Assembly: GCA_914767715.1 (NCBI GenBank)
Contig: OU612069.1
Coordinates: forward strand, 868,001 to 932,000
DNA: 64,000 nt
Reading direction: 5' to 3'
Source of the DNA: Membranipora membranacea
Taxonomy: Eukaryota; Bryozoa; Gymnolaemata; Cheilostomatida; Membraniporidae
Shown: in pieces, positions 22,401 through 34,869 of the stretch
Numbering within the stretch: position 1 is the stretch's first letter
Layout of the letters: the number at the start of each line of letters is the position of its first letter
Translations under genes and position numbers: made by a program
The notes under the pieces: model-generated
The model's input: only the letters and a program-made list of their open reading frames with translations
What the model was told of the DNA's origin: nothing
Database searches by the model: none

Positions 22401-24635
22401 AGTCGTGATGTCAATTAAAATGTTTATCATTTCTCTGAGTGCAAAGCGCTGCAGCTACAAATACTTCAGTTTTATTCCAATCGATTTTTTCCAGACTTGA
22501 CCAATATTACTGTTTGACTTAGAACGTTGACTTCCATGACCTCTTCCAAAGAAATTTTATGTTGAGACAATCTGATGAATAATTTTCCAGCCATATTCAC
22601 AGAGGATCAGTTAATAATGCTGTCATGTCTGTTTACATTTATCAGATAGTACATAGTTGTTTTACTTGTGGGGGCCCTAGAGGAGCACTCGTCTTTTTCT
22701 GACATACCATTCTTGTGTCCTTAGGCTTCATGTTTGTTATCTCAATCAAAAAGGAAATATTGCCAAGAATCTACAAGCTAGAATTATGTAGATATTATGT
22801 GCCCAAGCTGCACTCAAACAAAGTCAAGTTTATCAATTAATCATGTCTGCCTGTTCACCATTTTGTAAATCGGGAACTCCACCCACGATAAGTACGCATA
22901 CTATGACCTGCAGTTGGTGGAATACCGATATCCCGCCTGTTATTGGGGCGTGGTGGATAAAGGAATGCCACTACCAGCAAAATAGTAAAAGTTAGAGCAC
23001 TTAGCTAGGTTTGACAGCCTTGCTGATATTTCATCTCTTGTATATTTTCCTGTGATTGTTTATAGAACACGACTGCAGTGAGAGACGCTCTAAGTGACTT
23101 CTGTTACTTTGTACCTTTTATTAACGCCTTCGGTAACGGAATGATTCCCTCACCAAAGGAATTCTCCTCTTTTCTTGAGAACAAACAGGTAAGGATTGAA
23201 GACAGAGTCCCCTTGTCCAGAAGGACAAAGTCTCCTAGTAATAACTAAAGCTGTAACCACTTCTTAGGGTGTTGAAACATCAAAGTAACTTATCGCCTTC
23301 TTTTCATGAATTTTATAATGATTAAAAACAAATGTTTTGCAAGCTTACATCACATTTTTGAGAATTGTTTATTGTTGATAGTCTCATAATAGCTTCTCAA
23401 GAAAATCCCACACAACATTTGTATTATTAGCTGTTTGGATTATTAGCTGTTTGGATTATTAGCTGTTTGTATTATTAGCTGTTTGGATTCAGGGTGTTTG
23501 GGACAGTTTGTCCTAAACACCCTGGCATCAATTCACTTTGTTCACCTCTATTTTATAAATTTGCCGTATAATTTCGAGTTGTCTGCTCTTATAACAAACT
23601 GTTCAGAGAGGGGACAATTCTTCATTACTGTTCATCATATATTATGAATTTTAAAAGTGAATTCTTTCTATGAGATTTCCTGAAATATGACAGATAAAAG
23701 TAGTAAAAGAATAACTTGTTGCCTAGAAACCAATTACTTCCCTTCCTTATCTCCATGTGCTAGGAAATGTAATGCTGAGAGACATGATTCCACAATGAAC
23801 CTTTTTGTTTGCTAATTAAATTAATCATACCAGCCCTTTACTTGTTCTGTATGTCACACTGATTTATCACACAGCCCGCAGACAGCCCGATGGTGTACGA
23901 GATGCACGAGTACTTTGAGAGGAAGGACCCAGTAGAAGATGCTCTGTCTCAGTTTGGAGAGAAACTCAGCGAGATCTGTGACGGAACTCAGATGTACACG
24001 TAAGTCTGCAATCCATCTTAAATAGTAGAACCTAACTGTCATGTCGGGAGGGGCCGGCCGGCCGTACAAATACTGCTGTATGGGTGGTGTTCTGAAAGTT
24101 ATTGGAAACAAGAATTACATGTTTTTAGTTATTCTGAAAGTGTTGGTCAGAAACAGGTTAATGCTTATAATCTTCAAAATGTTTCTCATGGAGTACCCAA
24201 TCAAAGTTATCCGTCCAATCCGTGTAACAACCAGAATCATAGATTCTCATATGGTCGGGTTGTCTCTGAGTTCTTTTTATCCTACTCATCAATGGGGTTG
24301 AGGCATTTAACTGTTTCCCTGGTTTGCCGACAGTCTATGAATATTTGAGCATGTATTAAAGTTGTCCCATCCTGATCCTGAGAATTCCCCGAAACATAAA
24401 CCTTCTCTAAACTCACCCCCTTACTGAGATATAATAGTAACCATAATTTGATTCTCCCTGTTTTATTTACAGAGCTGAGCCGAGATCATTGGATGATTAT
24501 GATTACGCGACGACACAGGCATACACAACCCCAGCTCCTCTGACCTTCGACCTCGACAGGATATTCAGGATGTACCCAGGAGGCAGTGATATCTACACTT
24601 ATCATATCTATACATTCGAGATGGAAGACTACTAA
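16409..24635 (+). CDS. ITM2: ITM2/BRI-type BRICHOS membrane protein, 7 exons, 303 residues
   Basis: Exons: 16409-16510, 17015-17197, 19025-19130, 21676-21785, 23066-23188, 23875-23999, 24473-24635; phases close (912 nt, TAA 24633-24635). A cytosolic N-terminus with a basic-Cys stretch (RRVERQKKRCC) is followed by one membrane span at about residues 65-89 and no signal peptide: a type II membrane protein. The luminal part matches ITM2 BRICHOS, with ATFRHDFDR, DFCYFVPF and the spaced second cysteine SEICDG. Cys180 and Cys243 should form the conserved BRICHOS disulfide. Sequons include NTT at about 168 and NAS. In vertebrates ITM2B is cut by furin after a KR site near the C-terminus to release a small peptide. 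Here the tail (DDYDYATTQ to FEMEDY) has no dibasic furin site. Three of its splice junctions carry tandem duplications. Exact ITM2A/B/C assignment is not possible. Confidence 0.9.
17186..17234 (+). repeat. Duplicated 5' splice site of ITM2 exon 2 (27-bp tandem)
   Basis: GTACACTGTGgtatgt is repeated as GTACACCGTGgtatgt 27 bases downstream. Donors are at 17198 and 17225. Use of the second adds nine in-frame residues (VCMINVYTV) just after the membrane span, with no stop. Confidence 0.8.
18236..18251. repeat. Poly-G run, 16 bases
   Basis: An uninterrupted G homopolymer in ITM2 intron 2; it can form a G-quadruplex and the length may vary or be mis-assembled. Confidence 0.9.
18919..19024 (+). repeat. 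Duplicated 3' splice site of ITM2 exon 3 (about 48 bp)
   Basis: Two copies of a (TA)n-GTATGTATTG-pyrimidine-ACAG-AGAT block. Acceptors end at 18976 and 19024. The 48 bases between them are open in the ITM2 frame and would insert 16 hydrophobic/aromatic residues (starting RSSVYIYI). Confidence 0.75.
21424..21687 (+). repeat. Four tandem copies of the ITM2 exon-4 acceptor and exon start (63 bp)
   Basis: The block ATATTACTCTGCTCTAACAG plus GACGTACTGATAT recurs with acceptors ending at 21486, 21549, 21612 and 21675, spacing exactly 63. Only the last copy leads into the full exon. Each of the three upstream copies would read into an in-frame TAA within the unit. Confidence 0.9.
23425..23488. repeat. 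16-bp minisatellite, four copies
   Basis: Units of TATTAGCTGTTTGGAT in ITM2 intron 5, immediately next to a palindrome at 23490. Confidence 0.85.
23490..23524. repeat. Short palindromic repeat, family member B
   Basis: Arms CAGGGTGTTTGGGACA and TGTCCTAAACACCCTG around GTT, one mismatch. Same consensus as the palindromes at 9100, 40519 and 55916. Confidence 0.7.
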
Positions 24636-24874
24636 AGAGATCAATGTGTGTCACTCACGGTGAACGGAGCATGGCTCTGAGTGAATGTAACATCACTGTA
24701 AAAACTGCATAGACATATATAATAATATGTCAATGTGATACTATAATACTTATATTTACACACATCTATTAAGCTAATTATCCATCCAAAGCAGCCTCTA
24801 ACCCTTCGATATTCACTAACTCCGCCTCCTCCGAGACACACCGCAAAGTTACAATACTACAATCTACAATAATG

Positions 24875-24880
24875 AATAAA
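24875..24880 (+). terminator. Poly(A) signal AATAAA downstream of ITM2
   Basis: The first canonical AATAAA after the ITM2 stop, 240 bases downstream, a plausible 3' UTR length. Confidence 0.55.
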
Positions 24881-27800
24881 ACAGAACAGCCGCACGCTCC
24901 TCTCCACATTATAGTATTTTGATTATAAAACATGAATCTTTGTCCAGCCTAGAACTATGAAATACAAAATTATAATTTAATAAGCTTATTCAATACAAAC
25001 ATATTTTAGTTCGGTTTGTTTTCTCCAGCTATGAGAGGTTTTTTAACTGGTATGCGGCTTTCCGGAGTCATAATACTATAAGGGTTGGTATGAAGCCATC
25101 CATTGAGATCAGAAATATGCATTTTATGATATTATCGTTTTAATATCCAAGTGTGAAATTGCAAAATAACATTTTACCAAATATTTTTTAAATAAACCTG
25201 TGGAGCGCTTGTAATAACATCTGCAAGATTTCACCTATTTTCTATATTGTGAATAATAATCTTCATAATGATATTTTATGACACATATCTTTGAAATTTA
25301 CAGAAGAAAATAAAAAATAACTAGAAAACAACATGGAAGAGGCCATTTTCTGGTCACTTGGGTTGCACAAAACAACAACAAAAACAAGAAGCCGTTATCA
25401 CATGTATTGCTTTGGCTTTCGCTAATGAGCAATTTCCCATTTATGCGTTTCCTCAATGAGATGTCTTCCTTTCTAAAAAAAAAAGCCTCATTTATTGATA
25501 CTGATTTTTTGCTAAGCTCGAGTTCCCGATAGCTGTATGTTGGGGGTACTATATAAGCCTGCACTGTAGTAATTAGATTAGTAGATATGACTTCTATCAC
25601 CCTATATGACCAGTGTTGTAGTGCTTGATCCAGTTAATGCCCCATTATAGGTGGATTACTTCACTTAGAGATCATTGACATGTAATATCTGGGACTCTGC
25701 GGTCTGACTTCTTACTATAACATTTCAACCTAACCACTTGGACTATCGTCTGGTATAGTGCTGGGCCAATGTTAGATTCTTTAAACAAAATTTATTACAA
25801 CTGGTGTTTGCGAGCTTCTTGGTAAAATTGATAATGTTGCTCTTCTGTTCTGATGAGTTTGATTGTGACTGATGTAATCCCTGTCAGTGTCAGGTTTGGT
25901 ATCACCGTATTTTGTCGGTATTCTTAATTTGAGAGTTCAGTTGTGATCACTAATGGTAGAGGAAAAACTGTACATGTACATATCCCAAATCCAGCTAGAT
26001 TGGACTCTTGTCACTGAGAATAACTATGGTGTATGCCTTTATCAATACTGTACATTTAGGGAAATCATCGATGCATTACTGATATTAGTGCAGCTCTAGC
26101 TATCCAGGAACTTTTGTAACAAGAATGAGTAAACATAAGAGTACAACCTGATGGCTCCTGTCAAAATCTGACAGCTGGAGCATGTGACTGTCAGATGAAT
26201 AATCACCTCTATACACTGGACCGATGGGGTCAATCAATATCTGGAACATAACAAAGAAAGTTGGTCACCATTTAGGCCTCTGTATATCGGTATCAATTAC
26301 GTCTCTGGACAGTGAGCAAAGAGCTGGGGAAAATATTCTCTCTCCAATTACCAAAGCGCAGCTTAGATGTGGTGAGTACATTCAATTCAAATATCCTCCA
26401 CTGATTTCCTTCTGTTTGGCATCTTATATGGAGGCGGTACACATAAATAATTCATGCAATACCTTTTGCACTTATACCTGTCGAGATCTTGAATATGTAA
26501 TAGAGAGGACTGGTCTAAAACACAGAGAGATCTTTAAACCTCAAAAGTGGGCATGTGTGTCTGGAAAAAGGGTCATCAAACTACGTATATGCCTGAAATC
26601 CAGCTGACTAGAACAATGAACCAGCTAAATTATAAATAATGACATCCCAAATATTAATAACTTATACCTCTAGACAGAGAATTCAGCCATTATTCTGCAG
26701 AGCTGTGATATTTTGATGTAGATTTAACACCCCACTAATTGGTGCCTGTGACCTATTCTCTGATTTATACCGCTCATTAATTGTACATACACTCGGATAT
26801 GCATGTCTCATCCACAAAAACAGGTGCTCCCTTAGTTTTTCTGCTGCGGTAGGGGGCGTCACTGGCAATACTTGATCAATAAAATTTTGAGATCCTGCAA
26901 GCTAATATTTCTGCGTCAGATTTTGTTAATGGTATTACCAGCGATGAGATTGTGTCTCTATCTCACACTATTTTTTATGTACATTCCAATCTATGTCCCT
27001 TTCATTGCCAAAATCATAAATAGTCTTGGCTGGTGACCAGGTAGAGTGATTATCACACTTTTCTGTTATGTAGTTTGTGTGCGGTGCGTGCGGTGTGTGG
27101 GTCAGCCTTTCTTTGTAGTTATATTTTACTCATCACTCTAAATTGCTCATCAGTCATCAGTCGAGTTGTTAATAGACTAAGTTCTCTAACTTCTCCAGAT
27201 GAGAAGATAGACACCCATGAACCAATTTAGAGCTCAGGCTAAGCTATATTAGATGTCTTTCAATCAGCTTTTTTATCAACAGCTTGGAATGTTTTTATCT
27301 TCATCCGAAAGCGGACACTTTATCTGAGCAGATCATCACCTACTGCTGCTGCGGAATTCGCTCCTGAGAGACTAGCTCTATATTTTTACTTTTTGCAGTA
27401 GCTGAGAAAACAACTTGTAGAAGTAAAATCGAACAGGGAATCTGCCATTAGGAAACCCAGCTGAGCAAGTTAAAGAAGTTAATGTACGATATTGTGTGGT
27501 AAGTTAGTTATTATACCTTGTTTGATTGCACCACACAACCCACATGGGACCTGCGTACTGTAGCTGTATGTGTAGGTAAGGTTATATCTCATCATGATTT
27601 ACATACTGAATTATTGTCATTAGAGACTTCTGTGGTCTCCTATCAGCTAAGAATTGTTCTGCAATACTTCTGATGTTTGATAGCAAGGTATAGCAAGGTA
27701 TATCTGTGCATTTCGCTAGGTAAGACTGCAGTAAAGGTAATTATTTAGTAAGTAGGCTACACCCTCTCTATTAATGGTTTACTGCCCTACAGGTGTAAAT

Positions 27801-28461
27801 TTTACTTTAGTTTAGTTTAGCTTGATTTGGGGTTAGCCAGCGCTAAGTTTTGGGGTAAGCCAGCGCTAAGTTTTGGGGTTAGCCAGCGCTAAGTTTTGGC
27901 TAGCTGTGGTGAAATTCTATATAAGGTAAAGGGGTGAGTAAAGTTAGCTAGCATTAAATTTAGCTATTTCAGCTATGCTGAATGGTGAACTGTTCTTACC
28001 TCAAATACTTTACTACTCTAAGGTATACCTGACTTTTAATGGTGTACTTTATAAATATATGTTATATACATTATTATACCAAGGAGTGACCAGAGACTAC
28101 AGATTATAGATATATCCATAGCCTCTGGTGTGACTATAAATCTCCATCTGTAGCTCGTCTGCATACTTCGGGGATCCGCATATTGACCAGGGTCTTTATT
28201 CAACCGTCCCTGACAAGCTGACATATTGAATTATTTGATATTTTGAGAGATTAAACTCTCCGCAGACAACCATTATGTGGGTCTGGAGTAACCTGGCTGG
28301 ATGAAAGACACTCTCTACACAGCTATAAACATATCATTCAGTTTGTTGTTTACGAGATTACACAACAACTATCAAACATAAGTTTTAATTTATGACCCCC
28401 ACTCACAGATTTAATTGATTTATCTCAGAGTTTGGCAAAAAAAATTTAATTTGGTTTACAG
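24881..28461. other. Repeat-bearing non-coding stretch
   Basis: No convincing exon. It includes a three-copy tandem at 27829-27900 (about 25-bp unit around GGGGTTAGCCAGCGCTAAGT) and an isolated 127-codon frame at 26224-26607 with no splice or family support. Strong donor-like sites at 27499 and 27583 could belong to leader exons for the exon that starts at 28462. Confidence 0.4.
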
Positions 28462-28638
28462 CTGTTAGAGGAACGCGTGGATACCTATGCGGATGATCCC
28501 TCACTAAGAAAAGAAGCAGCAGATAACTAAAAAGAGGATAAACTACTGTGCACACGATGCCGTCCAAAATTACCACATTTCTTCGCCGAAAGCTTCATGT
28601 CTCACTCAATCCCACGTCGAAGCAAGATCTACACGAAG
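28462..28638 (+). CDS. Candidate alternative first coding exon A (MPSKITTF...)
   Basis: Bounded by a good acceptor (TTTGGTTTACAG, ending 28461) and a strong donor (GAAG|gtgagt). Coding starts at ATG 28557 after an in-frame TAA at 28528-28530. It encodes 27 residues, a basic and partly amphipathic N-terminus (MPSKITTFLRRKLHVSL), and ends in phase 1. That phase fits the acceptor at 44552, where it would continue D-SRDVLTP. Joining over 16 kb is inference from phase alone; another gene could own it. Confidence 0.4.
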
Positions 28639-29708
28639 GTGAGTACTAGATTATACTTTTAACATCACGTAAGTCACAACAGAAGGGTCGCATTCATGAT
28701 TTCTGCCTTCTGCACTCAAATATTAGCTGTTATTTTACTGATCTGCACACTTACTGTGCTTGTCAGCTTGAGCAACTATCGGAACGCCTGGACTTTCTAG
28801 CGTGTTGTATCTAGTCCTCCGTAGCACATCAGGCTGAGCTTGCTGGGAGTTGATCGTCCCCGTCCGTCCGTTATGTCGTTTCGCTGGTCATAATGACAGC
28901 AGTATTTTGCTAAATCTAAACAGCGAGTTTGGGACTGACATCCTAATCTAAGTGATCAGACAGTGGCAAGTGCATGTTGTTGTGACATTACATTATCAAA
29001 CATTGGGCTGTATTAGGCTAAACTAACGCCCTGTGATCAATGATGTTTTGCTGTCATCAGGTTCTCACTAGCGGTATATGCAACAGCCCTCATTTCATAA
29101 CATTTTGGTTGTCATGGTCCTACCTGACGGCACCATAGATTGATGTACACTACGTACAGCTGGCTGATGGCAATGATGTCAATAACCTTAATGGGTTAAA
29201 AATCTGAGCCTTACTTTTTTGACGATAGCTGAAACTCCAATGAAGAAAGACAGCTTGTATAACATTTATAGAAACTTTATATCATTTTATATCAAACTAT
29301 AATGGTCATTGTATTTCCATTAGTTGAAAAAATTAGCATATCAGATAGATCGATATCTAAAAATACAGTCCTGGATATAAAACTTCTGACATCTTATAGG
29401 TTGTCTGTATGGGACATCACTTCTCTAGTCTCTAGGGTATTTTATTTACCATGTACCAACCAGTGTCACCAGTGTCATCTGTCCAGATTTAACATGGCAT
29501 CTAGATTAAGAATCGAAAAAATTGCATACACAAATTCATCGATATTAAAAATACTGAGACCTGGATTTCTATCATACTAGTCTCCTTGGAAACACAGTTG
29601 GTTCGAAGTTGCACCTGGGCTGCAGCGGCTTTGGCAGCAGCCTCTGTTGCTTTTGCCTTGTAATATGACGAAGTAGCTGATTTGCACATTTTTTGATCTC
29701 GATTACTT

Positions 29709-29775
29709 GGAGGTTGTGTAGCTGGTTTAGAACTTGCAGCTGGGGAGGCTTGGGTTCGATTCCCAGCCTGTGGTT
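29709..29775 (+). repeat. tRNA-derived SINE-like sequence
   Basis: A-box-like TGTAGCTGGTTTAG (29716-29730) and a good B box GGTTCGATTCC (29753-29763), the latter inside a T-arm-like GGG...CCC context. The anticodon arm is missing. It lies in sequence present only in copy 1 of the local tandem duplication, so it was inserted in copy 1 or lost from copy 2. Confidence 0.55.
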
Positions 29776-30654
29776 CTTTTGGAACTGACTAGCCTCTATA
29801 GGACGATGACCTACTAGGGTACTTACTCAGCTCTATCTGGTGTACGAGTATATGAGAGGCTATAAATTAGAGGCTTGGAAAAAAATTAATTTTAATTCGA
29901 GCTTAATCTGAAGTCCAAGTTGTATAATTGTTACTATAAGCTGTTTTATTTTCACAAACCCTAAATGGAGATATAAAAATGTGTGTCAAATTTGAAACAC
30001 TTATAGGGGATATAAAATGTCTGTAAATCCAAGAATTAATGTTTATGAGCGACATTGTATTCAGGCAATGACGGTGAAAGATGACAATATAATTTATTCT
30101 CTTCAGCCACAGAGCTTAGTTTCGTGACACAGCATGTTTTCTAATGCAGCCACGAGAAACCCAAATCATACACATCCATCTTAATAAAATAACATAATGT
30201 GTGGTCTTCCCAGAAGTTATGCTAATTCTGTGTACAGGTTTGATAACACTAGATATAGTCTGTAAAAAAACCAGATAATAAATTTGGCACTTCTCAGTTT
30301 TTCTATAAATAAATCTTAATTACGAGTTATATAGCTTTGTTTGTTCAGAAAGCTGGAAAAGTAATTATTTCCAAATCGCAAATCTGAGCAGAACCAAAAT
30401 TAGACACATTCATAGAACCCTGTTTATGACAAAACAGAGGGTGGGCTGGCCCTAAAGAGGGACGCAAGTTGCCCAGAGTCCTCATACTGAAAGTGTAGTA
30501 AACTAGAATGCATCCTAGAGGTGAGGCCACGGTGGACCTCCTAATCGTAAGTGTGCGGCAAGCTGCCAGAAACTGAAACAGGCGCTAATCAGCCATTGGC
30601 AGTGACACTCTGAGCTTAGCCAATAGGCCGAGAAGCGATTCATTCATAGAACAA

Positions 30655-30697
30655 TGATATGTGACAGAAAGTAGTATGACCGCAATCTGTCACATAT
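30655..30697. repeat. Hairpin with 13-base arms
   Basis: GATATGTGACAGA and its complement TCTGTCACATATC flank a 17-base loop, in the part of duplication copy 1 absent from copy 2. Confidence 0.6.
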
Positions 30698-31720
30698 CAC
30701 CCAACTCAACTTAACTCAACTTAACTCATCTTTATAAGTAGTGTCAATTTTGCATTTAGTTTTATAGTCTGGTCCTGCCTGGTCCGCAGGTAATTCTTAC
30801 ATTTATTTGCCTCATTGTTATACAACCCCTAAATCGCATTCAAAGTCTACTCAATAGGACTATGATTCTACCTTGACCCGTTTGAATCTGTAGGAGACGA
30901 TTTTAGACAAATAATTTGCCTGGATGATTTTTATCTTAATCTGATAATGATAACGGTCAATGGCTTTTACTAGTCACATAATGTGTGAGATATATCACTT
31001 TCTCTCTAAGTGGCCAAATAGATAACTTTGTATATTGATTATGAGGTGATTGATAGTGTTTACATAAAAAGAGTTCCAAATGGAAATGACAAATAGGTGA
31101 CTACCTACAAAAAAACTGTATTACTCAGACAAAGATTCATAGAACGCATTGATTTTATTCTGTGAATCCGCATCTCTGTTTTCATTTTAAGATTTTTGAG
31201 GAAGAGTTTTTCAGTAAATATTTGGTTGCTATGTGTTATGTCATCCATTAATGACTTTAATGCTGAGAACTATGTGTCTGTTATCTTTTGAATTTATTAA
31301 AAATCTGAGCCTTACTTTTTTGAAGAAAGACAGCTTGTATAATATTTATAGAAACTTTATATCATTTTATATCAAACTATAATGGTCATTGTATTTCCAT
31401 TAGTTGAAAAAATTAGCATATCAGATAGATCGATATCTAAAAAATACAGTCCTGGATATCAAACTTCTGACATCGTATAGGTTGTCTGTATGGGACATCA
31501 CTTCTCTAGTCTCTAGGGTATTTTATTTACCATGTACCAACCAGTGTAACCAGTGTCATCTGTCCAGATTTAACATGGCATCTAAATGGAGAATCACAAA
31601 AATTGCATACACAACTTCATAGATATTAAAAATACTGAGACCTGGAATTTTATTAAACCTCTGCCACACCAGATTTCTACCATATTTAACAACCGATTAG
31701 CCTCTATAGGAAGTTGACCT

Positions 31721-31861
31721 ACTAGGGTACTCCTCAACTCTATCTGGTGTATGAGTATATGAGAGGCACTAGGGTACTCCTCAACTCTATCTGGTGTATG
31801 AGTATATGAGAGGCACTAGGGTACTCCTCAACTCTACTACTACTATGAGTATATGAGAGGC
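31721..31861. repeat. 47-bp tandem triplication
   Basis: Units begin ACTAGGGTACTCCTC at 31721, 31768 and 31815. Copy 1 of the larger duplication has a single related unit near 29812, so the expansion is specific to copy 2. Confidence 0.8.
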
Positions 31862-32239
31862 TATAAATTAAAAGCTTGGAAAAAAAATTAATTTTAATTT
31901 GAAGTCGAAGTTGTATTATTGTTACTAATAAGCCATTTTATTTTCACAAACTTTTAATGGAGGTATAAAAATGTCTGTCAAATTTGAAACACTTTATAGG
32001 AGATATAAAATGTCTGTAAATCCTAGAATTAGTTTTTATGGGAAGCATTATATTTCGGCGATGGCGGTGTAAGGTGTAAATACTAGACTGACTCTCAGCA
32101 CCACAGAGCTTTAGCCTTGGCAGGCTGTTGGGTCGGGGCTGTCCACCCACCCCCGACACGACAGCCTGACCAGCTAACTCAACTTAACTCATTTACAAGT
32201 TTTCAATATGCATTTAGTTTTTGAGTCTTGTCTAGTCTG

Positions 32240-32358
32240 AGCCCCTCAGACTATTGCCCACCGTCCGTCGGCCACACGGGGGAAAAGTCTGGGCATGCCT
32301 GGTAGCTTTCTCTCGCCCGGGGGGCCGTCGGACGAGGGGCAAAAGTCTGGGCGGCTCA
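32240..32358. mobile_element. GC-rich foldback element
   Basis: Left arm at about 32240-32272 and right arm at about 32325-32358 are imperfect inverted repeats of about 33 bases, around AGCC-C-CAGACT and TTGCCC. The equivalent place in duplication copy 1 lacks it, so it looks like an insertion into copy 2. Confidence 0.55.
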
Positions 32359-34865
32359 GACTACTGGTCACAGGTAAATCTCACATTCACTTGCTTTATT
32401 GTTATACAACCCCTAACTCACATTGAAAGACTCAATAGAACTATGATTCTACCATCTCCTGTTTGAATCTCCACGAAGAGAATTTAGACAAATACTCTGC
32501 CTGGATGATGTTTTATCTTAATCTGATATCGTTAATGGCTTTTACCAGCCACTTAATCTGTGAGATATATCCCTTCTCTCTTACTGGCCGAATAGATAAC
32601 TTTGTACTGGTATATTGATAAAGAGATGATTGATAGTGTTTACATGCAATGAGCGCCAGATGGAAATGGCAAACTGGTGGCTGCATTTCCTCAAAACTGT
32701 ATTAGTCAGCCATAGATTCATGGAACACCATTAAGTTTTCATTTGGAGATTTTTGAGGAAGAGCTTTCAGTAAATATTTGGTTATTATCAGCCACTTATT
32801 CTAAGAAATATGTGTCTGTTATCTTCTGAATTTATTAGTTGAATCAACACAAAGTTTTATCTGTAGAAAGATGATACACCATATGCAAACAAAACTGCTC
32901 AATTACAAACAAGGGTGAATAATTCGGTTTCTTGTTAATACAGGGGTGGTTTTTCACATCTTCTTGTTCTCTTGTTCTCTTGATGACAAGATGATAATGT
33001 ATTTTATACATGACCAATAAATAGCAAATTAATCCTACTGTACGATATTGCCAAATTGAGCACTCTTTCTCACATATAGGATTTGGAATATTAAATAAAG
33101 AATATAATATACTCTCCCTGGTTTATGGTGTATCCACCCCTGTCACCATAAACAGCTGATTGAGGGCTAATATTAGCTTATATTACGTAGAGTTGATAAC
33201 AGCTGTCTGTGGCTACTGGGCTACTGGGCTACCAAGTGTGACAGGCACTGAGGAATGTCGTATATCAGTGGTCAGCTACGGAATGAAACTTCGACGGCGG
33301 TCAGCAGATAAACAACACATATTTTTGTCCTCCAAGTTCAGATCAACAAAAGCACAAACAACAGGAAAAACAAAACTCACTGACTCATTTAGCGTTTTGG
33401 TCGCTCTCCTTATATATAGAGATCCTCTCTTGTTTTTTTCGTTTTTGTTTTCATTTTTGGCCTAAAAATTACCACACAGGCTGCAAAACATATTGCAGAT
33501 AAATTTCCTGGAACAAAATAGCTAGCCAACATCTAAATAATAAATCTGGAACATCGTAAACACAAAAAAAAACAATCTCTGAATAAAATATCATGCGTTG
33601 TCAAGGAAAAGCAGAATTTACAGAATATTGAGCAATTCAAGTCTAAATTCTTTATGAGCGACAAATCCGAAACATTAATAGAATCAGTAATAAAACAACC
33701 GGTTACTGAGTTTTTTTCCTGCAATCTAATGCACACCCCCACCCCTCCCCTCTCCATATATCATTTTAATCAAGTCTCTGCTTTGTTGCTCAACCAGATT
33801 ATTAGTTTAGAGGTGAAAAAATAGGCTCAACATTTCTTTCGCTGAGCTTTGAACATATTATTGCCGGAATCTCTTTTTGTAAATCATCAGTTGTCGTAAT
33901 GTTACCGTAAAATGAGTTGTCCCTAAAACCATAAAGGATAGAGCACTGCTTCTCGTCATTTTATTAGAATTTGGAAGGGTAAGCAATGTATATTAGCCAG
34001 TTAAAAAATTACTGCACTAAACTTATACATGGATGAGGTAGCCTAGCTTTGCAGGCTTCGAATTCAATATGATGTTATCGCAGTTTGATAAGAGAACCTC
34101 CACCGACCATTTTATCAGAGCCTAAGTCGATGTCTTGCTGGGAATTAAAACTCGTGTTCACCTCGCAACACAAATATTTGTAGTTATAACACATTGCGTG
34201 TTATAGTACAGCCCTAATAGATAACAAGAAAGGCTGCTTTAGCAACAACGTAATATGAAAACTGAAATGATATCATCAAAGCAGTGCAAGAAAAGTTTAA
34301 AACTAGAACACCAGCTATTTAGGGAAGAGAGCACATGTACTTAATGTGAGGGCATTACGCCGAAATACCTACAAAAATAAACTCTTTACAAACGGTCACC
34401 TCTATTTAATTATAGGAACAAAAGACATTCTCTTATTTGTTTGTTTACTTCGGATCGTAGAATGGAGCGGTGACGACTTTCTCTTTCTATAGGATTAGCT
34501 GATTCATCGCGAGAACTCCTCTATCTTCGAGTGAAAGAAATATACCTTCTTTGTTTACTTCTTCAAATCTAATTAAATCTGCAAAAATAGAACAATAGAG
34601 GATCATATATATCTAGTGTCCATCTAATTAGTTAGCTCTGGCTATCTGGATAAAAAAAAGGATATTTACGAGTTTTCTAACGTCAACACTGCGCAGCCGG
34701 CCCTCGTATAATCGTCATCGTTCAGCTTTGTTCTTTGTGTGATCGACATCAGCTGGGCACGTTGAGTCATTTATCATCTCAAGCTGGGACTCGCTGGATT
34801 TGGAAAAAAAGCTTTGCAGAGTGCGGCTATCATATACAGCTTTTATCAGACTTCAATTAGCGAGG

Positions 34866-34869
34866 ATGG
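34866..34869 (+). CDS. Candidate alternative first exon B (ATGG then donor)
   Basis: A minimal coding end: ATG G followed directly by the strong donor gtaaga. Phase 1, so splicing to 44552 would give M-D-SRDVLTP, adding no extra N-terminal module. The preceding 150 or so bases look like a 5' UTR/promoter without obvious repeats. It could equally be a leader exon of an unidentified gene. Confidence 0.3.

Larger units (their letters stand above)
29190..32850. repeat. Diverged tandem segmental duplication, about 2.1 kb and 1.55 kb copies
   Basis: Copy 1 (29190-31270) and copy 2 (31290-32850) share three collinear blocks: 29196-29578 with 31299-31640, 29785-30110 with 31693-32110, and 30700-31265 with 32160-32845. 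Copy 1 has extra sequence at 29580-29780 (holding a tRNA-like SINE) and 30111-30700. Copy 2 has a 47-bp tandem triplication (31721-31861) and a GC-rich foldback (32240-32358). Short frames such as the one at 29302 are shared by both copies but look non-coding. Confidence 0.85.

Noticed and set aside
26224-26607. 127-codon ATG frame on the plus strand
   Set aside because: No recognised domain, no flanking splice signals that extend it, and composition like the surrounding DNA; likely chance.
29302-29580. 92-codon frame repeated as a 72-codon frame at 31404
   Set aside because: The two copies differ by frame-changing edits and no splice sites or family similarity support coding; it is part of the segmental duplication.
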